NCBI GenBank assembly: GCA_963921935.1
Contig: OY998185.1
Coordinates: 2,272,001 to 2,336,000 of the forward strand
Direction: 5' to 3'
Source of the DNA: Galeruca laticollis
Taxonomy: Eukaryota; Arthropoda; Insecta; Coleoptera; Chrysomelidae
DNA length: 64,000 nt
The position numbers and the translations under genes were made by a program. Position 1 is the stretch's first letter. Each line of letters opens with the position of its first letter. The notes under the pieces are model-generated. The model saw nothing but the letters and a program-made list of their open reading frames with translations, had not been told where the DNA came from and ran no database searches. Below, piece by piece: positions 43,281 through 55,582 of the stretch.

Positions 43281-45244
43281 TTATTAACATACACTGTATT
43301 ATTTACTTACTTTTATTATGAAATTTAAATGTAGATGTTTATTATTTAGAATTTTTGTTTATTTTGGCTAGCTCAGTTATTGTTTTTTTATATAGTTGTT
43401 ATATTTATTATATATTTATTAATTCGGGAGCATGAAACCCTTTTTACTCTTTGAGTACTGGCTTTTTATAATGTTGTATTTGTTTAAATAAAAAGAAAAC
43501 ACTTTATCTTTAAATAGATTTAATTTTAAATTCAATATTTTATATTTGATAATAATAATTTGAGACGCCTATGGATATATTATACCTACTTATTTATTTT
43601 GATAATTTCTTCAGTGCGCGTGCGTGAAAAAAATAGTCATGCGCTTTAGCATAAAACGATTAATTCTTACATGTAAGAAGCATCTACAAATATTATACAA
43701 ACATAGTTTGTTGACGATGCAGACAAGTGAATGGTTCAAACACATAAAAGAATTTATATAGAAATCATAGATATATATGATACAAATTGCTGTGGAAAGA
43801 AAATAGTTATATACATATATAGAAATATAGGAATTATTTACAGATGGACATAGTTATTACATTAATAAAATTTCGAGCACCATATTTATGCGATTACAAC
43901 ATGGTGTAAATACATATTTTAATTTGTTTAAATTCGGCCTTTTTATTAATATTAACGATTTATGCAATTAATTAACTATATAAAGTCTGTTCTCTTTCTT
44001 TTTCAGATCGATCATATTCGCAAATGTTTATCAATTTATGAAATCAATTACTTATTTGAGTATTTTGAGTTTTTACTCTGATTATTGGCCAATAATATTT
44101 TAAACACACTGACCTGTTGTTCTTGAATTGGGATGAATGTCTCTGGACCCCAGGAATACTCCTCTGAAGCTCCAAAAACCAAAAATGATGAGAAATTTCG
44201 AAGATTCTTGCCGAAAAACTTGATATAATTAACTGTGAGTATTAATAAGATTGTTTTTTATAGTACTTTATAGTTTTAATTGTGTTAAACTGGGAATTTC
44301 TTGAAATTTCTGGAACATTATCACACACACTCCTCGCTTCTTGACACCAGCTTCCCCATTTTTTTAAGCGTCCCCTCGATTCTCCACTTTTTTCAACAAA
44401 ACAGTCTTTTGTTTTCCTTTAGGTCACTATTTCAAAGTTTATTTGTTGATTCACAATTTGTTCTGTCATATTTTATAACCAATAAAATATTGTCCTTTGC
44501 AATCAAATTAATTGAAACTTCTTTCACTTATTAGAAAAGTTTCATACATACACTCTTTTACATTATTAGTTCATTTATAGAGTTCCTATGAGTTTTTTTT
44601 CTCATACATATAAATTAAAGTTGGTTATACATAGATACATTTAAATGGTACAACATCCAATATTGTTATTGACAGTCTATCACTGTTACACTCATATTAT
44701 TTATAAATATAAATTCTTTCATGTTATTTGTCTGTACTCTTTGCATTATATTATTTATAATAAACTTTAACAAATTATTATTTATTGATTCAACGTTTAT
44801 TTTATTTACCATATATCATTTGTATATATGTCATTATTTGTTTATCTATGAAAATCTATTGAATTATATTCTATTCAATATTTGTATTTGTTTTTATTCT
44901 TAAATTAATGATTATAATGAATTAACTATAATAATATTTGTTTCCATTTCAGATGAACAGCTGATTAGGTTATGTAAAATAATTTTCGTCTCAGGCAACT
45001 TTATTTACATCATTACATTGGTTAGGCAATCTCTATATTTTATGTTATTATTGAGGTAATTTCATTATTTATTATATTGTTATAGGCAATTATTTAATAT
45101 ATCTTTACTTGATATGTTGTTTGAATTAAGAAAAGTGTTTCCTTTTCACTTGTTTTCTTGAATTATATTATTTTCATATATTTTTATACTAGCAACATAT
45201 TTTTATAGAACTAATTCTCTTACTATCTATGATATCTGGTTCAA
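43281..45244 (-). repeat. 3' LTR of element B
   Basis: 1,964 bases; plus-strand start TTATTAACATACACTG, end GATATCTGGTTCAA. Compared with the other LTR it has six extra bases (CTCTGG) near 44136. No coding frame of note. Confidence 0.93.
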
Positions 45245-46214
45245 TTCCCCTCAAATTTAAATTTAAATGATATCCATACCCTGGATATTTATTTAAATTT
45301 CAATTTTCTTATTATAAATGATTGATTTTATTTTATTCAAAAAAAATTTAACAATTTTATGGCATAATCTTAATTTCTTTAACTTTGTTTCTCAAATATT
45401 TGTTCAAATATTTCCTACTACAAAACCTATTTCTTTCAATAACTGTCTCCTAATTCTTTCCTTAAAATACACTTGATTAAGATCAATGTCAATTTATATT
45501 TTTAATATTACTTCATATAATACTTCTCTATTATCATTTCTTACTAACATCCACTTATATATCAACTTATTTCTTTGTAATTACATTATACTTCTATATA
45601 CTCCTCATATCATATTTCTTTTCAATATTCATAATTCAATATAATTAATTATTTCTTAAATTCATATATATCAATATCAATTTCCTTATTCCTTCCTGTA
45701 TTTTTAAGTAATCTATAAGATTCTAATTGACATTAAACATTACCTCCTATATTTTTAATCCATATCATTCATTATTATCCTTTCCTATACTTTATTACTT
45801 GCATCTTATTTCCTGATTTAAAAAATGTGAACTTCTATTTGATACTTGAGTTATTCTTATTTTATCCCCTCTATCCTATATTTCATATTTTCCTTCTATT
45901 TAAAGCCAGTATTTCTTATAAATTGTTTTCTTTATTTGTTATATATATATTGATTTGCCATATTCAAATTTTTTAAAACGGTTTTCATTATAAGTTTTAC
46001 CTAATAAATTTTTCTTTATATTATATTATATTTATTTTTTAGGTTCTGAAGAAACAAACATGATGAATTTAATTGGATCACCAGCTGCCAAATGGAAAAC
46101 AAAACTCTGTCTAATATCTACTTTATCTTTGTACACTACTTAATATTAAATTCTAAATCTATCCTTATGACTATTATTTCCTTTTTCCAAGTATTTTTCG
46201 TAACATAACATCAT
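45245..46214 (-). other. Element B 3' untranslated region with polypurine tract
   Basis: About 970 T-rich bases (A-rich on the coding strand) without an env frame. Minus-strand AAATTTGAGGGGA directly precedes the LTR. Confidence 0.7.
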
Positions 46215-46688
46215 CTATTCATAATATATATATACATGTTCTACATTGAACACTCCCCTTTCTAATTGTGTACCTGGATAGAATAAACGATAACTATTTT
46301 GAGCATCACTATTGTCGACTACATATGGCCCTTCAAATGGTGATAATAACTTTTTACATTGATTTTCACCTTTCTTTGGTGTTCTCAAAGATCTTACTAG
46401 GACTAAATCTCCTTTTTCAAATCTAATTTTCTTATTATTTTTGTTTCCTTTTCTTTTAATAAATCTTATAGCACTTCTCTCCAAATTCTTGCTTACTTTA
46501 TTCAAAACTTGAGACATATCCCATTCGCTCTGTATTATCCATTCACGTTCTGGGGGTATTCCTTTCAAAATAAATTGTGGACATTCTTCAGTAACTCCAT
46601 TAGGTAATTGATTTAAAAATTTCTCGACTTGATTTAGATTTTCTTCCCATAAATTGTGTCTATTATTACATAAAATCCTTAAATACAA
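46215..46688 (-). pseudogene. Element B integrase C-terminal part
   Basis: Continues from the integrase core after a small deletion (about five bases relative to A) that shifts frame near 46690. YLRILCNNRHNLWEENLNQV, GVTEECPQFILKGIPPEREW, then KNNKKIRFEKGDLVLVRSLR and KKLLSPFEGPYVVDNSDAQN. The last is the GPY module used in DNA binding. Ends HVYIYYE at 46215, like A's VFKYYE. Confidence 0.9.
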
Positions 46689-48075
46689 CTTCTTTGATAT
46701 ACCTCTCAGCTGGATTAGATGAAGGTCTTCTTATACTTATGAAATTCATTTTAATATTATAATTTCTACACAAGCGTTTGACTTTTTCACTCACAAAGTA
46801 AGTAGCATGATCCAATATTAAGTTTTCCGGAGTTCCTATTTCTTCTATAAAATTTTTCAGACAAGATATTACTGTGTTTGCATTGGTACGTTGACAAGGA
46901 AAAGTTCTTACAAATTTTGAAAATATATCTACCATAACTAAAATATGTTTATTGCCTTGATTGCTAGGTATTAATTGTGATATGAAATCAATAGCTACTA
47001 TATGTAAAGGCTTGAGTGCTATTATAGGTTTTGGTCCACTAATATGATGATAGTTCCTTTCCTTCGCCAACTGACAAATTTTACAGATTTCTTTAACCAA
47101 TGATATGTCCTTCTTTGCAGTGTAGTTTTCTCTAAACAACATCCATAGTTTTCGAGATCCTATATGTCCATACTCCTCATGTAGTTGTTTGAGAATTTCC
47201 TTAGCATATTCAGGTGTTATTAAATAAATTTCCCTATCTTCCATCTTCTTATACCAAATTCCCTCGTTTTGAAATGCTCCTCTTTTACAAGATTCTTGTA
47301 AATTCCTCTGATCCTCCATTATTTTTTCCAAAGTAAACAAACCTTCAGTTTTTTGCAACCTATTTATGCCAATTTGGAATTGTTGATCCTTCTTCTTCAT
47401 TTCTGTTTCACGGCTAAGAGCATCCGCTACTATATTAGTTTTCCCTGGTATAAATTTTATTTCAAATTCATATTCTTGTAATAGAAGTATCCATCGATGT
47501 ATCCTATTGTTTGCATAACGATTTTTAAACATTGCTGTTAAAGCTGAATGGTCTGTTTCCAAGTAAAATTTTGCTCCTAATAGATAAAAACGTAATTTAG
47601 TTATGCAAAATACTATGCTTGCCATCTCCAATTCAGTAACTGAGTATTTTCTTTCATAGTTTTTCGTTACTCGGGAAATAAAACTGATTGGTACTTCTCC
47701 TTCCTCTTGTTCTTGCAATAAAACTCCTGCTAATCTATCTATGGATGCATCTGTTCTTAAAATAAATGGCTTGTCATATTGAGGATGATAAACCTGCAAA
47801 TTTTGTAAAAATATTTCCTTGAGTTCTTGGAAAGCTTGTTCTGTTCTAGCATCCCATTTCCATTTTGTTTCCTTCTTGAGTAATTCAATTAATGAAATTT
47901 CCTTATTACTGAGGTCTGGTATTAGTCGTTTGAAGTAATTGAGAATTCTCAAAAATCCTCGAAGAGTTTTCAGATTAGTCGGTGTTTCATATTCCCTTAT
48001 GGTTCTAATTCGTTCAGGGTTCATTCTCACTCCAGTAGATTTTAAAATATATCCCAAATACTGCACTTCTTTTTG
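46666..48075 (-). pseudogene. Element B RNase H and integrase core
   Basis: Same frame as the RT, separated from it by one TAA (48076-48078). EVQYLGYILKSTGVRMNPER and LKTLRGFLRILNYFKRLIPD form the RT connection. RNase H: PFILRTDASIDRLAGVLLQE (Asp), YSVTELEMASIVFCITKLRF (Glu), YLETDHSALTAMF (Asp). Integrase zinc region: HEEYGHIGSRKLWMLFREN and ICKICQLAKERNYH. Core: IVAIDFISQLI (Asp 1), LILDHATYFVSEKVKRLC (Asp 2) and RRPSSNPAERYIKEV (Glu). All catalytic acids are present. Last residues after KEVV are out of frame. Confidence 0.93.
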
Positions 48076-49320
48076 TTAAAATTGACATTTTTCCATGTTC
48101 AATTTTAGTCCTGCTCTTCCCAATTCTGCCAATATAGTCTTCAAATGTTCGTGATGTTGTTCTTCATTTTCTGAATATATTAATATATCATCGATATAGT
48201 GCAATGTATAATGTTCATATTGGTTAAGAACAGTGTGAAGTGTTCTTACCAATGCTGCACACGAACTCTGTAAACCAAATGAAACAACACAAAATTGGTA
48301 TACTACACCATCAATCATAAATGCTGTATATGGACGACTTCTTTTATCTAATGGAATCAACCAGAAACTATGCTTCAAATCCAGTTTCGTGAATATGTTA
48401 GCTCTTGTAATCCTACCAAATATCCCCTCTACATTTAAAGGACTCTCATATTGTTTTTTAGTATATGAGTTGATATTTCTGGCATCCAGACATAATCTAA
48501 TCTCTCCTGACTTTTTTCGGACACATGTTATCGCACTTATATATGGAGAGTTGGATCTTTCTATAATACCATCTTGTATCATCTTTTCTAACTCCTGGTA
48601 TACTTCATTTTTTAGCTTATAAGGAATGGGATAGGTTTTTATTTTGAAATTACTAATATCCTTGTTCATTTCCAACTTATGTATATACTTTGCTGCTATG
48701 CATACTTCTTTGTTGAATAGTCTTCCATATTTTGTTAATAACTCATCAATCTCCTTTCTATATTGTATGGGACAAAATTGTTCTTGTAGATCTCCCACAA
48801 TTTCTATTTCATTTATTTGACATTGTCTTTCCTCTACCTCTTGTTCTTCCTTTTTGTCAAAAGTTATTATATTACCTTCACATACCATGTACCCCTGTTT
48901 ATAATCAATAATCATCTTGTGATTGCTCAATTCATCATTTCCCAAAATTACATCATATTTTAAATTCTTAACTACTAATAATTGCATTTTATAAGCTATA
49001 TTTCCCAAATAAAAATCTGTGATTATGGTACTATTTGTATAATATAAATTTTTATCATTCGCCCCTACTAATGATAGTTTCTTTGTATTTATCATCATAA
49101 TATCATCCTTATTTAAATTGTCTACTATATCCTGTTTAATTAATGTTACCTCTGAACCCGTATCTATTAAAATTCTACAAATAATATTTTGTAATCTACC
49201 CTGGATAAATATTAAATTAGGTTTTTCTACTTTTTTTACTAATATTTTCATAATCTATAATAAATTCTCGAGGATGTTCATATCGCGATGAATAGATGAT
49301 ATTATGCACGTAAGGACGAT
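48076..49320 (-). pseudogene. pol: Element B protease and reverse transcriptase
   Basis: Protease: CRILIDTGSEVTLIKQDIVD and KYDVILGNDELSNHKMI. RT: KIKTYPIPYKLKNEVYQELE, MIQDGIIERSNSPYISAITC, CVRKKSGEIRLCLDARNINS, TRANIFTKLDLKHSFWLIPL (first Asp), FCVVSFGLQSSCAALVRTLH and YTLHYIDDILIYSENEEQHH (YIDD box), to MEKCQF. The open frame from ATG 49251 is probably not the true start. A conserved upstream stretch (YEHPREF) lies in the frame -1 to gag, and a one-base change in an A-run near 49225 moves it. Pol was likely made as a Gag-Pol fusion. Confidence 0.92.
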
Positions 49321-51222
49321 TTAAGCAAAATTCGCTATGTTATCCTGTCCAGGAATACACTCTTCTACCTGTATCTCCTGTCTAACCATGTTTACCTGTC
49401 TCCTATTATCATCCTCCCTATTTCTGTTTTGTTCTGGATTGTTTTGGTTTTCTCTGCCATTTTGCCAATTTCTTCCTCTATTGTTATTATTATTACTATA
49501 TTGATTTCTTCTCTCGAAATTGTTATGGTTCCTATAGTTCTCCGGATATCTGTTTCCATTATTCTTCTCTCGATTTCTATTTTGTTCCCCATTTCCTTGG
49601 TATCGTCTATCATCAAAGTTCCTGTTTCCATAACTTCTATTTCCATTATTTTCATTATAATCTCTTCTTATATTTCCATTATCCCTTCGGGTATCATTTC
49701 TGATATTTCCATTTTGATATCTAAGAAAACCATTTCCATTTTGGACACTTCTTTCAACTCTCTGCAAATACCTAGATAAATTGTCCATTGTTTTTATGTT
49801 ATGTAAGGCTATCGTTTCTGAGACTTCGGAATTGAAATGTCTCCCGACATATAAAACTAATTCCTCCTCCTTCATAACAGGTTCCAAATATTGTGCCATG
49901 TTATAGAGTTGCATAGCATATGCATTTAAATTTTTATTCCGATTGTAATCGAATTTCCCAAAATACAATCTTTCCCTAAAATTAGCTTGATGAATTTCAC
50001 CCCAAAAATAATTCATGAATTGGTTCTCAAATTCTTCCTGATTATTTATACTTTCTTCCTTATTACAGAACCATAATAGGACATGTCCAGATAACATCCC
50101 TCTAATACAAATCTTCTTCTCCATCATATCTCTCATTCCTTTGAGTTTGCTTTTAATTATTTTAATAAACACCTTCGGATGAATGGTATTTATATTCCCA
50201 TCAAACTTTACTCCGATATCCATGTTTCCCGTATAGATTACTCCACCTCCATTTCTCCTAACGTTAAATTCAATTTCTTCCATGCTTTCCTGTAATTTTC
50301 TGTTCATTTCTTCCAGTTCTTTATGAAATATTTGTCCAATGTGCTCGTTCCTCTCCTCACATGTTCCTGTTTGTTTTTGAAACTTTACATCTAATTCCTT
50401 AAATTTATGTTCCGCGTTTTGCTGATAATTTTGCATAATTTCTTCGATTGTTTGTTCCCTGAATTTAATATACTCCATTTCTTTCGTTATATCTTCTGTT
50501 TGCTTTATAACTTCCGCTTGGATAGTTCCCGGTAATTTTTCTTCTATACCTCTCTCTATTTCTTGAATTTGTTCTACTACTTGATTTTCTATCTGCTCTC
50601 TAATTTTCATACCGTTTTCTTGAATTTCAATCCGTATATGTTTGTTTTGCTCCACCATATCTTCTTTCACCTTATTTATCTGCTGCCTACATTCTTCATT
50701 TTCTTCCCTAAGTTTTCTGAATTCTTGGATACTTTCGGTTTTCACCTCTTCTATCTTCTTTTCCAATTTATTCATATTTCCATTAATTTTATCCATCTTC
50801 CCGTTTAAGCTCCCCTCTATTCTATTTATATTCCCATTCAAATTGTCCTCCATTTTGTTCATATCTCCCCTCATTGTGTCCATGTTTCCATTCACGGTGT
50901 CTATTTTTCCATTTAAATTTTGCTCCATTTTGTTCATATCTCCTCTTAATTCATCCTTCATTCTGATCAAAAATTGCATCATGTCCATCTGATCATCTCT
51001 ACTTCTTCTATTTTGCATCTCCTGTGTCCTATCTTCTTGTCCTACAGCTTCCCCATCTCCTGTCATACTTTCTTCCTGTACATCTCCTTCTAATTGTTGT
51101 CCTTGTTCCAAATATACCGGTTGGTAATCTCCCATACCATGACTTCGTTCTTCCCTTTCCTCTTCTGATCCACTGTCTGCTCCTACCTGCCTTCCATCTC
51201 TCAACGTCATTCGTTTTGCCAT
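49321..51222 (-). CDS. gag: Element B gag, intact ORF of 633 codons
   Basis: Starts at ATG 51222 (MAKRMTLRDGRQVGADSGSE), close behind the primer-binding site, matching A's start. Residues 60-330 are charged and heptad-rich with repeated NGNMDTMRGDMNKME-like units, predicted as a long coiled coil. Residues 340-515 form the capsid-like core (FDGNINTIHPKVFIKIIKSK, VLLWFCNKEESINN, NYFWGEIHQANFRERLYFGK, GRHFNSEVSETIALHNIKTM). Residues 525-615 are Asn/Arg-rich without Cys, so there is no zinc knuckle. Ends NIANFA. It could still be translated; the coiled coil may drive multimerisation. Function is inferred from position and likeness to gypsy gags. Confidence 0.9.
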   Translation of the reverse strand: MAKRMTLRDGRQVGADSGSEEEREERSHGMGDYQPVYLEQGQQLEGDVQEESMTGDGEAVGQEDRTQEMQNRRSRDDQMDMMQFLIRMKDELRGDMNKMEQNLNGKIDTVNGNMDTMRGDMNKMEDNLNGNINRIEGSLNGKMDKINGNMNKLEKKIEEVKTESIQEFRKLREENEECRQQINKVKEDMVEQNKHIRIEIQENGMKIREQIENQVVEQIQEIERGIEEKLPGTIQAEVIKQTEDITKEMEYIKFREQTIEEIMQNYQQNAEHKFKELDVKFQKQTGTCEERNEHIGQIFHKELEEMNRKLQESMEEIEFNVRRNGGGVIYTGNMDIGVKFDGNINTIHPKVFIKIIKSKLKGMRDMMEKKICIRGMLSGHVLLWFCNKEESINNQEEFENQFMNYFWGEIHQANFRERLYFGKFDYNRNKNLNAYAMQLYNMAQYLEPVMKEEELVLYVGRHFNSEVSETIALHNIKTMDNLSRYLQRVERSVQNGNGFLRYQNGNIRNDTRRDNGNIRRDYNENNGNRSYGNRNFDDRRYQGNGEQNRNREKNNGNRYPENYRNHNNFERRNQYSNNNNNRGRNWQNGRENQNNPEQNRNREDDNRRQVNMVRQEIQVEECIPGQDNIANFA

Positions 51223-51267
51223 TTTTAATTGAGTTTAAAATTTACAAATGTTTCCTATATTTTTAAT

Positions 51268-51293
51268 AAACCGCCCCACGTTTTGGGTGACAA
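51268..51293 (-). other. Primer-binding site of element B (variant)
   Basis: Minus strand TTGTCACCCAAAACGTGGGG next to the LTR. Compared with the tRNA-Lys(CUU) site it has changes at the start and two added A. A different tRNA or a decayed site is possible. Confidence 0.65.
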
Positions 51294-53251
51294 TTATTAA
51301 CATACACTGTATTATTTACTTACTTTTATTATGAAATTTAAATGTAGCTGTTTATTATTTAGAATTTTTGTTTATTTTGGCTAGCTCAGTTATTGTTTTT
51401 TTTTATATAGTTGTTATATTTATTATATATTTATTAATTCGGGAGCATGAAACCCTTTTTACTCTTTGAGTCCTGGCTTTTTATAATGTTGTATTTGTTT
51501 CAATAAAAAGGAAACACTTTATCTTTAAATAGATTTAATTTTAAATTCAATATTTTATATTTGATAATAATAATTTGAGACGCCTATGGATATATTATAC
51601 CTACTTATTTATTTTGATAATTTCTTCAGTGCGCGTGCGTGAAAAAACTAGTCATGCGCTTTAGCATAAAACGAACAATTCTTACATGTAAGAAGCATCT
51701 ACACATATTATGCAAACATAGTTTGTTGACGATGCAGACAAGTGAATGGTTCAAACACATAAAAGAATTTATATAGAAATCATAGATATATATGATACAA
51801 ATTGCTGTGGAAAGAAAATAGTTATATACATATATAGAAATATAGGAACTATTTACAGTTGGACATAGTTATTACATTAATAAAATTTCGAGCACCATAT
51901 TTATGCGATTACAACATGGCGTAAGTACATATTTTAATTTATTTAAATTCGGCCTTTTTATTAATATTAACGATTTATGCAATTAATTAACTATATAAAG
52001 TCTGTTCTCTTTCTTTTTCAGATCGATCATATTCGCAAATGTTTATCAGTTTATGAAATCAAGTACTTATTTGAATATTTTGAGTTTTTACTCTGATTAT
52101 TGGCCAATAATATTTTAAACACACTGACCTGTTGTTCTTGAATTGGGATGAATGTGACCCCAGGAATACTCCTCTGAAGCTCCAAAAACCAAAAATGATG
52201 AGAAATTTCGAAGATTCTTGCCGAAAAACTTGATATAATTAACTGTGAGTATTAATAAGATTGTTTTTTATAGTACTTTATAGTTTTAATTGTGTTAAAC
52301 TGGGAATTTCTTGAAATTTCTGGAACATTATCACACACACTCCTCGCTTCTTGACACCAGCTTCCCCATTTTTTTTAAGCGTCCCCTCGATTCTCCACTT
52401 TTTTCAACAAAACAGTCTTTTGTTTTTCTTTAGGTCACTATTTCAAAGTTTATTTGTTGATTCACAATTTGTTCTGTCATATTTTATAACCAATAAAATA
52501 TTGTCCTTTGCAATCAAATTAATTGAAACTTCTTTCACTTATTAGAAAAGTTTCATACATACACTCTTTTACATTATTAGTTCATTTATAGAGTTCCTAT
52601 GAGTTTTTTCATCATACATATAAATTAAAGTTGGTTATACATAGATACATTTAAATGGTACAACATCCAATATTGTTATTGACAGTCTATCACTGTTACA
52701 CTCATATTATTTATAAATATAAATTCTTTTATGTTATTTGTCTATACTCTTTGCATTATATTATTTATAATAAACTTTAACAAATTATTATTTATTGATT
52801 CAACGTTTATTTTATTTACCATATATCATTTGTATATATGTCATTATTTGTTTATCTATGAAAATCTATTGAATTGTATTCTATTCAATATTTGTATTTG
52901 TTTTTATTCTTAAATTAATGATTATAATGAATTAACTATAATAATATTTGTTTTCATTTCAGATGAACAGCTGATTAGGTTATGGAAAATAATCTTCGTC
53001 TTAGGCAACTTTATTTACATCATTACATTGGTTAGGCAATCTCTATATTTTATGTTATTATTGAGGTAATTTCATTATTTATTATATTGTTATAGGCAAT
53101 TATTTAATATATCTTTACTTGATATGTTGTTTAAATTAAGAAAAATGTTTCCTTTTTGCTTGTTTTCTTGAATTATATTATTTTCATATATTTTCATACT
53201 AGCAACATATTTTTATAGAACTAATTCTCTTACTATCTATGATATCTGGTT

Positions 53252-53254
<3 letters not shown>
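51294..53254 (-). repeat. 5' LTR of element B
   Basis: 1,961 bases, near-identical to 43281-45244, bordered on the outside by (TA)n. Confidence 0.93.

Positions 53255-53319
<65 letters not shown>
53255..53319. repeat. (TA)n microsatellite, right border of element B
   Basis: About 32 TA units between element B and a PLE-derived segment. Confidence 0.97.
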
Positions 53320-53322
<3 letters not shown>

Positions 53323-53413
53323 AGGATAGTCTTTGCTGACTGTCAGGAATAAAACTGGTGAAAATTGGGGAATTGCAGCAAGAAAAAGTGTACTTTTAAC
53401 GGAAAATTTCCAA

Positions 53414-53442
53414 ACTTTCGAGGATGATTGTCCTCATCATCA
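53414..53442 (-). ncRNA. Hammerhead-ribozyme-like core of a PLE
   Basis: Minus strand CTGATGA, then U, a five-pair stem GAGGA / TCCTC with loop CAATCA, then GAAAG. CUGAUGA plus stem II plus GAAA is the hammerhead core, and PLEs are known to carry such motifs. The extra U after CUGAUGA and unclear stems I and III make activity doubtful. Confidence 0.45.
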
Positions 53443-53586
53443 GGGATACTAAAATAAAAAAAACAACAGTTAAATACTGTGGTCAAAGGAAGAATAATAT
53501 TGTAACGAATTTCACAACCACGTGTGTACTTACCTCCGAAATGAGGTTAGACTACATTATGTTGTAATAAATTGAACTACGGATTC

Positions 53587-53925
53587 TGAAATGTGTAATA
53601 GTTAAGTAAGAAGGAAATTCACATTGAACAACCACTTCATCATGACTATAAAAAGTCAAAGTATAACACCATTTTGTAACTTGAAAAATTAAATAATCCT
53701 GAAGCGTTGTTGTGCTGAACGACGGTAAGGAAATGATATACTTTTCTTTCTATATCGGATGGAACAATAGACGGACAATGTTACCAACTGTCAAAAATTA
53801 GCCCATTGTGGGACAATGTACCCGCTTTGATAATGGCCTATGTTGTAGTACCAACAAAAATGAATTAGTATGAAGTTGTAGAGAGGGGGAACCTTTCTAT
53901 TATAGGTTAGAAGAAAGGATGACAG
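53587..53925 (-). repeat. PLE pseudo-LTR copy (inverted)
   Basis: Reverse complement of 56543-56880 with scattered differences; includes GGTTAGAAGAAAGGATGACA and TGACTTTTTATAGTCATGATG on the respective strands. Confidence 0.85.
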
Positions 53926-54082
53926 GGGAATTGCAGCAAGAAAAAGGAAGAAGAAATGATGACAGGGGAATTGCAGCAAGAAAAAGGAAAAGAATATTCA
54001 CCCCAATATTCACCAGTTTCATTCCTAACAGTCAGCAAAGACTATCCTCCTTTTACTTACAGACATGGGGTTTTATCGTGAC

Positions 54083-54084
<2 letters not shown>

Positions 54085-54127
<43 letters not shown>
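54085..54127. repeat. (TA)n microsatellite
   Basis: About 21 TA units. Confidence 0.97.
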
Positions 54128-54132
<5 letters not shown>

Positions 54133-55579
54133 CACAATAACACATAGTGTATAACATGTAACACAGAAGAAATATCAAAGTAAGTTTCATAGCAAACTGA
54201 TCTGTTAAGGGTCATTAAAAGTGGCACGATAAGACATGCTCCCTGAGTGTAGGCAAACATAAATGAAAAGACCAATTGTCACAATAAAAGAAAAAACTGT
54301 ACATGATACTATTTAATAATAATTCAATAGATTATGTTATATGTAATTTCAAAACAATTCGTAGAAATTAAAATGAAATTTGAAAGAAACGCGTTAAATT
54401 TTCATATAGTTAGTAATTAGGTTATTTTATGCAAGGGATTTCAGGAATTTTAATAAATAGTAAATAAGTTATGTTAATATTTATATGTATAAAAATATTT
54501 ATCTCTATATGCTAATTTCTAATACAAAAATGTCATTTTCATGTTTCATATACGGCTTAAAAATTCATGATAATATAAACAGTGAATCGTCGTTAATGAC
54601 ACTATATCTATACATTTAATACGATATAGGGAAGTTTCGATAGCAACCCGCAACGAGATGGATTGAGAAAAATAAATAGAAAAACGTCAGTGAATTTTGG
54701 GACGTCAAAGTGGGAAATGATATAATAATTGATCTCGATATTGAGGTAGAACAGAAAGTTATTTGAATTAAATATATAATCATAATCAGAAGGAAGAAGA
54801 ATATTTATATATACGGTTAAAGGAGTGATTTTTGAAACGTGAGTGAATTTTTGAATGTCAAAGAAAGGAAGGATAAATTATCTCCAGAAGAAAAACGATT
54901 CAAACGACTATATTTGATAAAAAAGGAAAGTTAACCCAATTTTAAAGTGATGAAATGGAGACAGAATATTATTTAAATAATAATGGATTTAAACTAATAC
55001 AATGGAATTTGATACATACTGAAATTTGTTCATAATTTGAATCGAGTTGAGTGATCAATGAATGGATAGTTGATAGATTTCCGAGTTCTTATAGAGGTTT
55101 TTTGGCTGATATTGTTGAAGGTGATTAGAAGTTTTGGACCACACAACCTCAAATCCAGTGTGATATAAGGTACGCAAAATTTATTGATTTTATGAGCTTG
55201 TAAAACGGATTTGTGCGTAATTAGTGTCATTTCGGATTACTTTTAACATTTGCGGAGAATTAAATACACACTTTTCTAAAATTTGACAATCATTTACGGT
55301 TTATATATTTTTTATTATTTAGAATTAGATAGTTATAATTATATGTTATTATGGTAATAATTTTGGATTGTTACCTATGATATGTGTACATAGAAACAGT
55401 AAAATATTTCATAATTAAAATTTCCTGAAGTCATAAGCTTGTACATTTTAATTTCACAAACCAATAATTAGAGTTAATTTGAATGGCGCACTTGAACACT
55501 ATCCTTTGATAGAGTTGATATACATGTTTAATGATTTTTCAGTGTCAAATAATAAATAATAAATAATTATTATAACCGT

Positions 55580-55582
<3 letters not shown>
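54128..55582. other. AT-rich sequence between (TA)n tracts; no gene
   Basis: No family motif in any frame. Might be part of a further insertion, since (TA)n borders it on both sides, but no repeat or coding evidence supports that. Confidence 0.45.

Larger units (their letters stand above)
43281..53254 (-). mobile_element. Gypsy-type LTR element B, nearly intact
   Basis: Minus strand. LTRs at 51294-53254 (5') and 43281-45244 (3'), primer-binding site next to the 5' LTR, complete gag frame (633 codons), and pol with protease, RT, RNase H and integrase. Pol is broken only by a homopolymer indel near 49225, one in-frame stop at 48076-48078 and a small deletion near 46690. No env. The integrase ends in a GPY-type module. 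LTRs differ at about five places in their first 220 bases, so the insertion is not very old. Confidence 0.93.
53320..54050 (-). mobile_element. Penelope-derived segment with inverted ends
   Basis: AGGATAGTCTTTGCTGACTG-like arms of about 40 bp at 53323-53362 and inverted at 54009-54048. Inside are a hammerhead-like core (53414-53442, minus) and a pseudo-LTR stretch (53587-53925, inverse of 56543-56880). A tandem doublet GGGGAATTGCAGCAAGAAAA lies near 53926-53990. (TA)n lies on both sides. No protein frame. It looks like the non-coding end of a PLE, in part doubled back on itself, a form PLEs often take. Confidence 0.65.
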
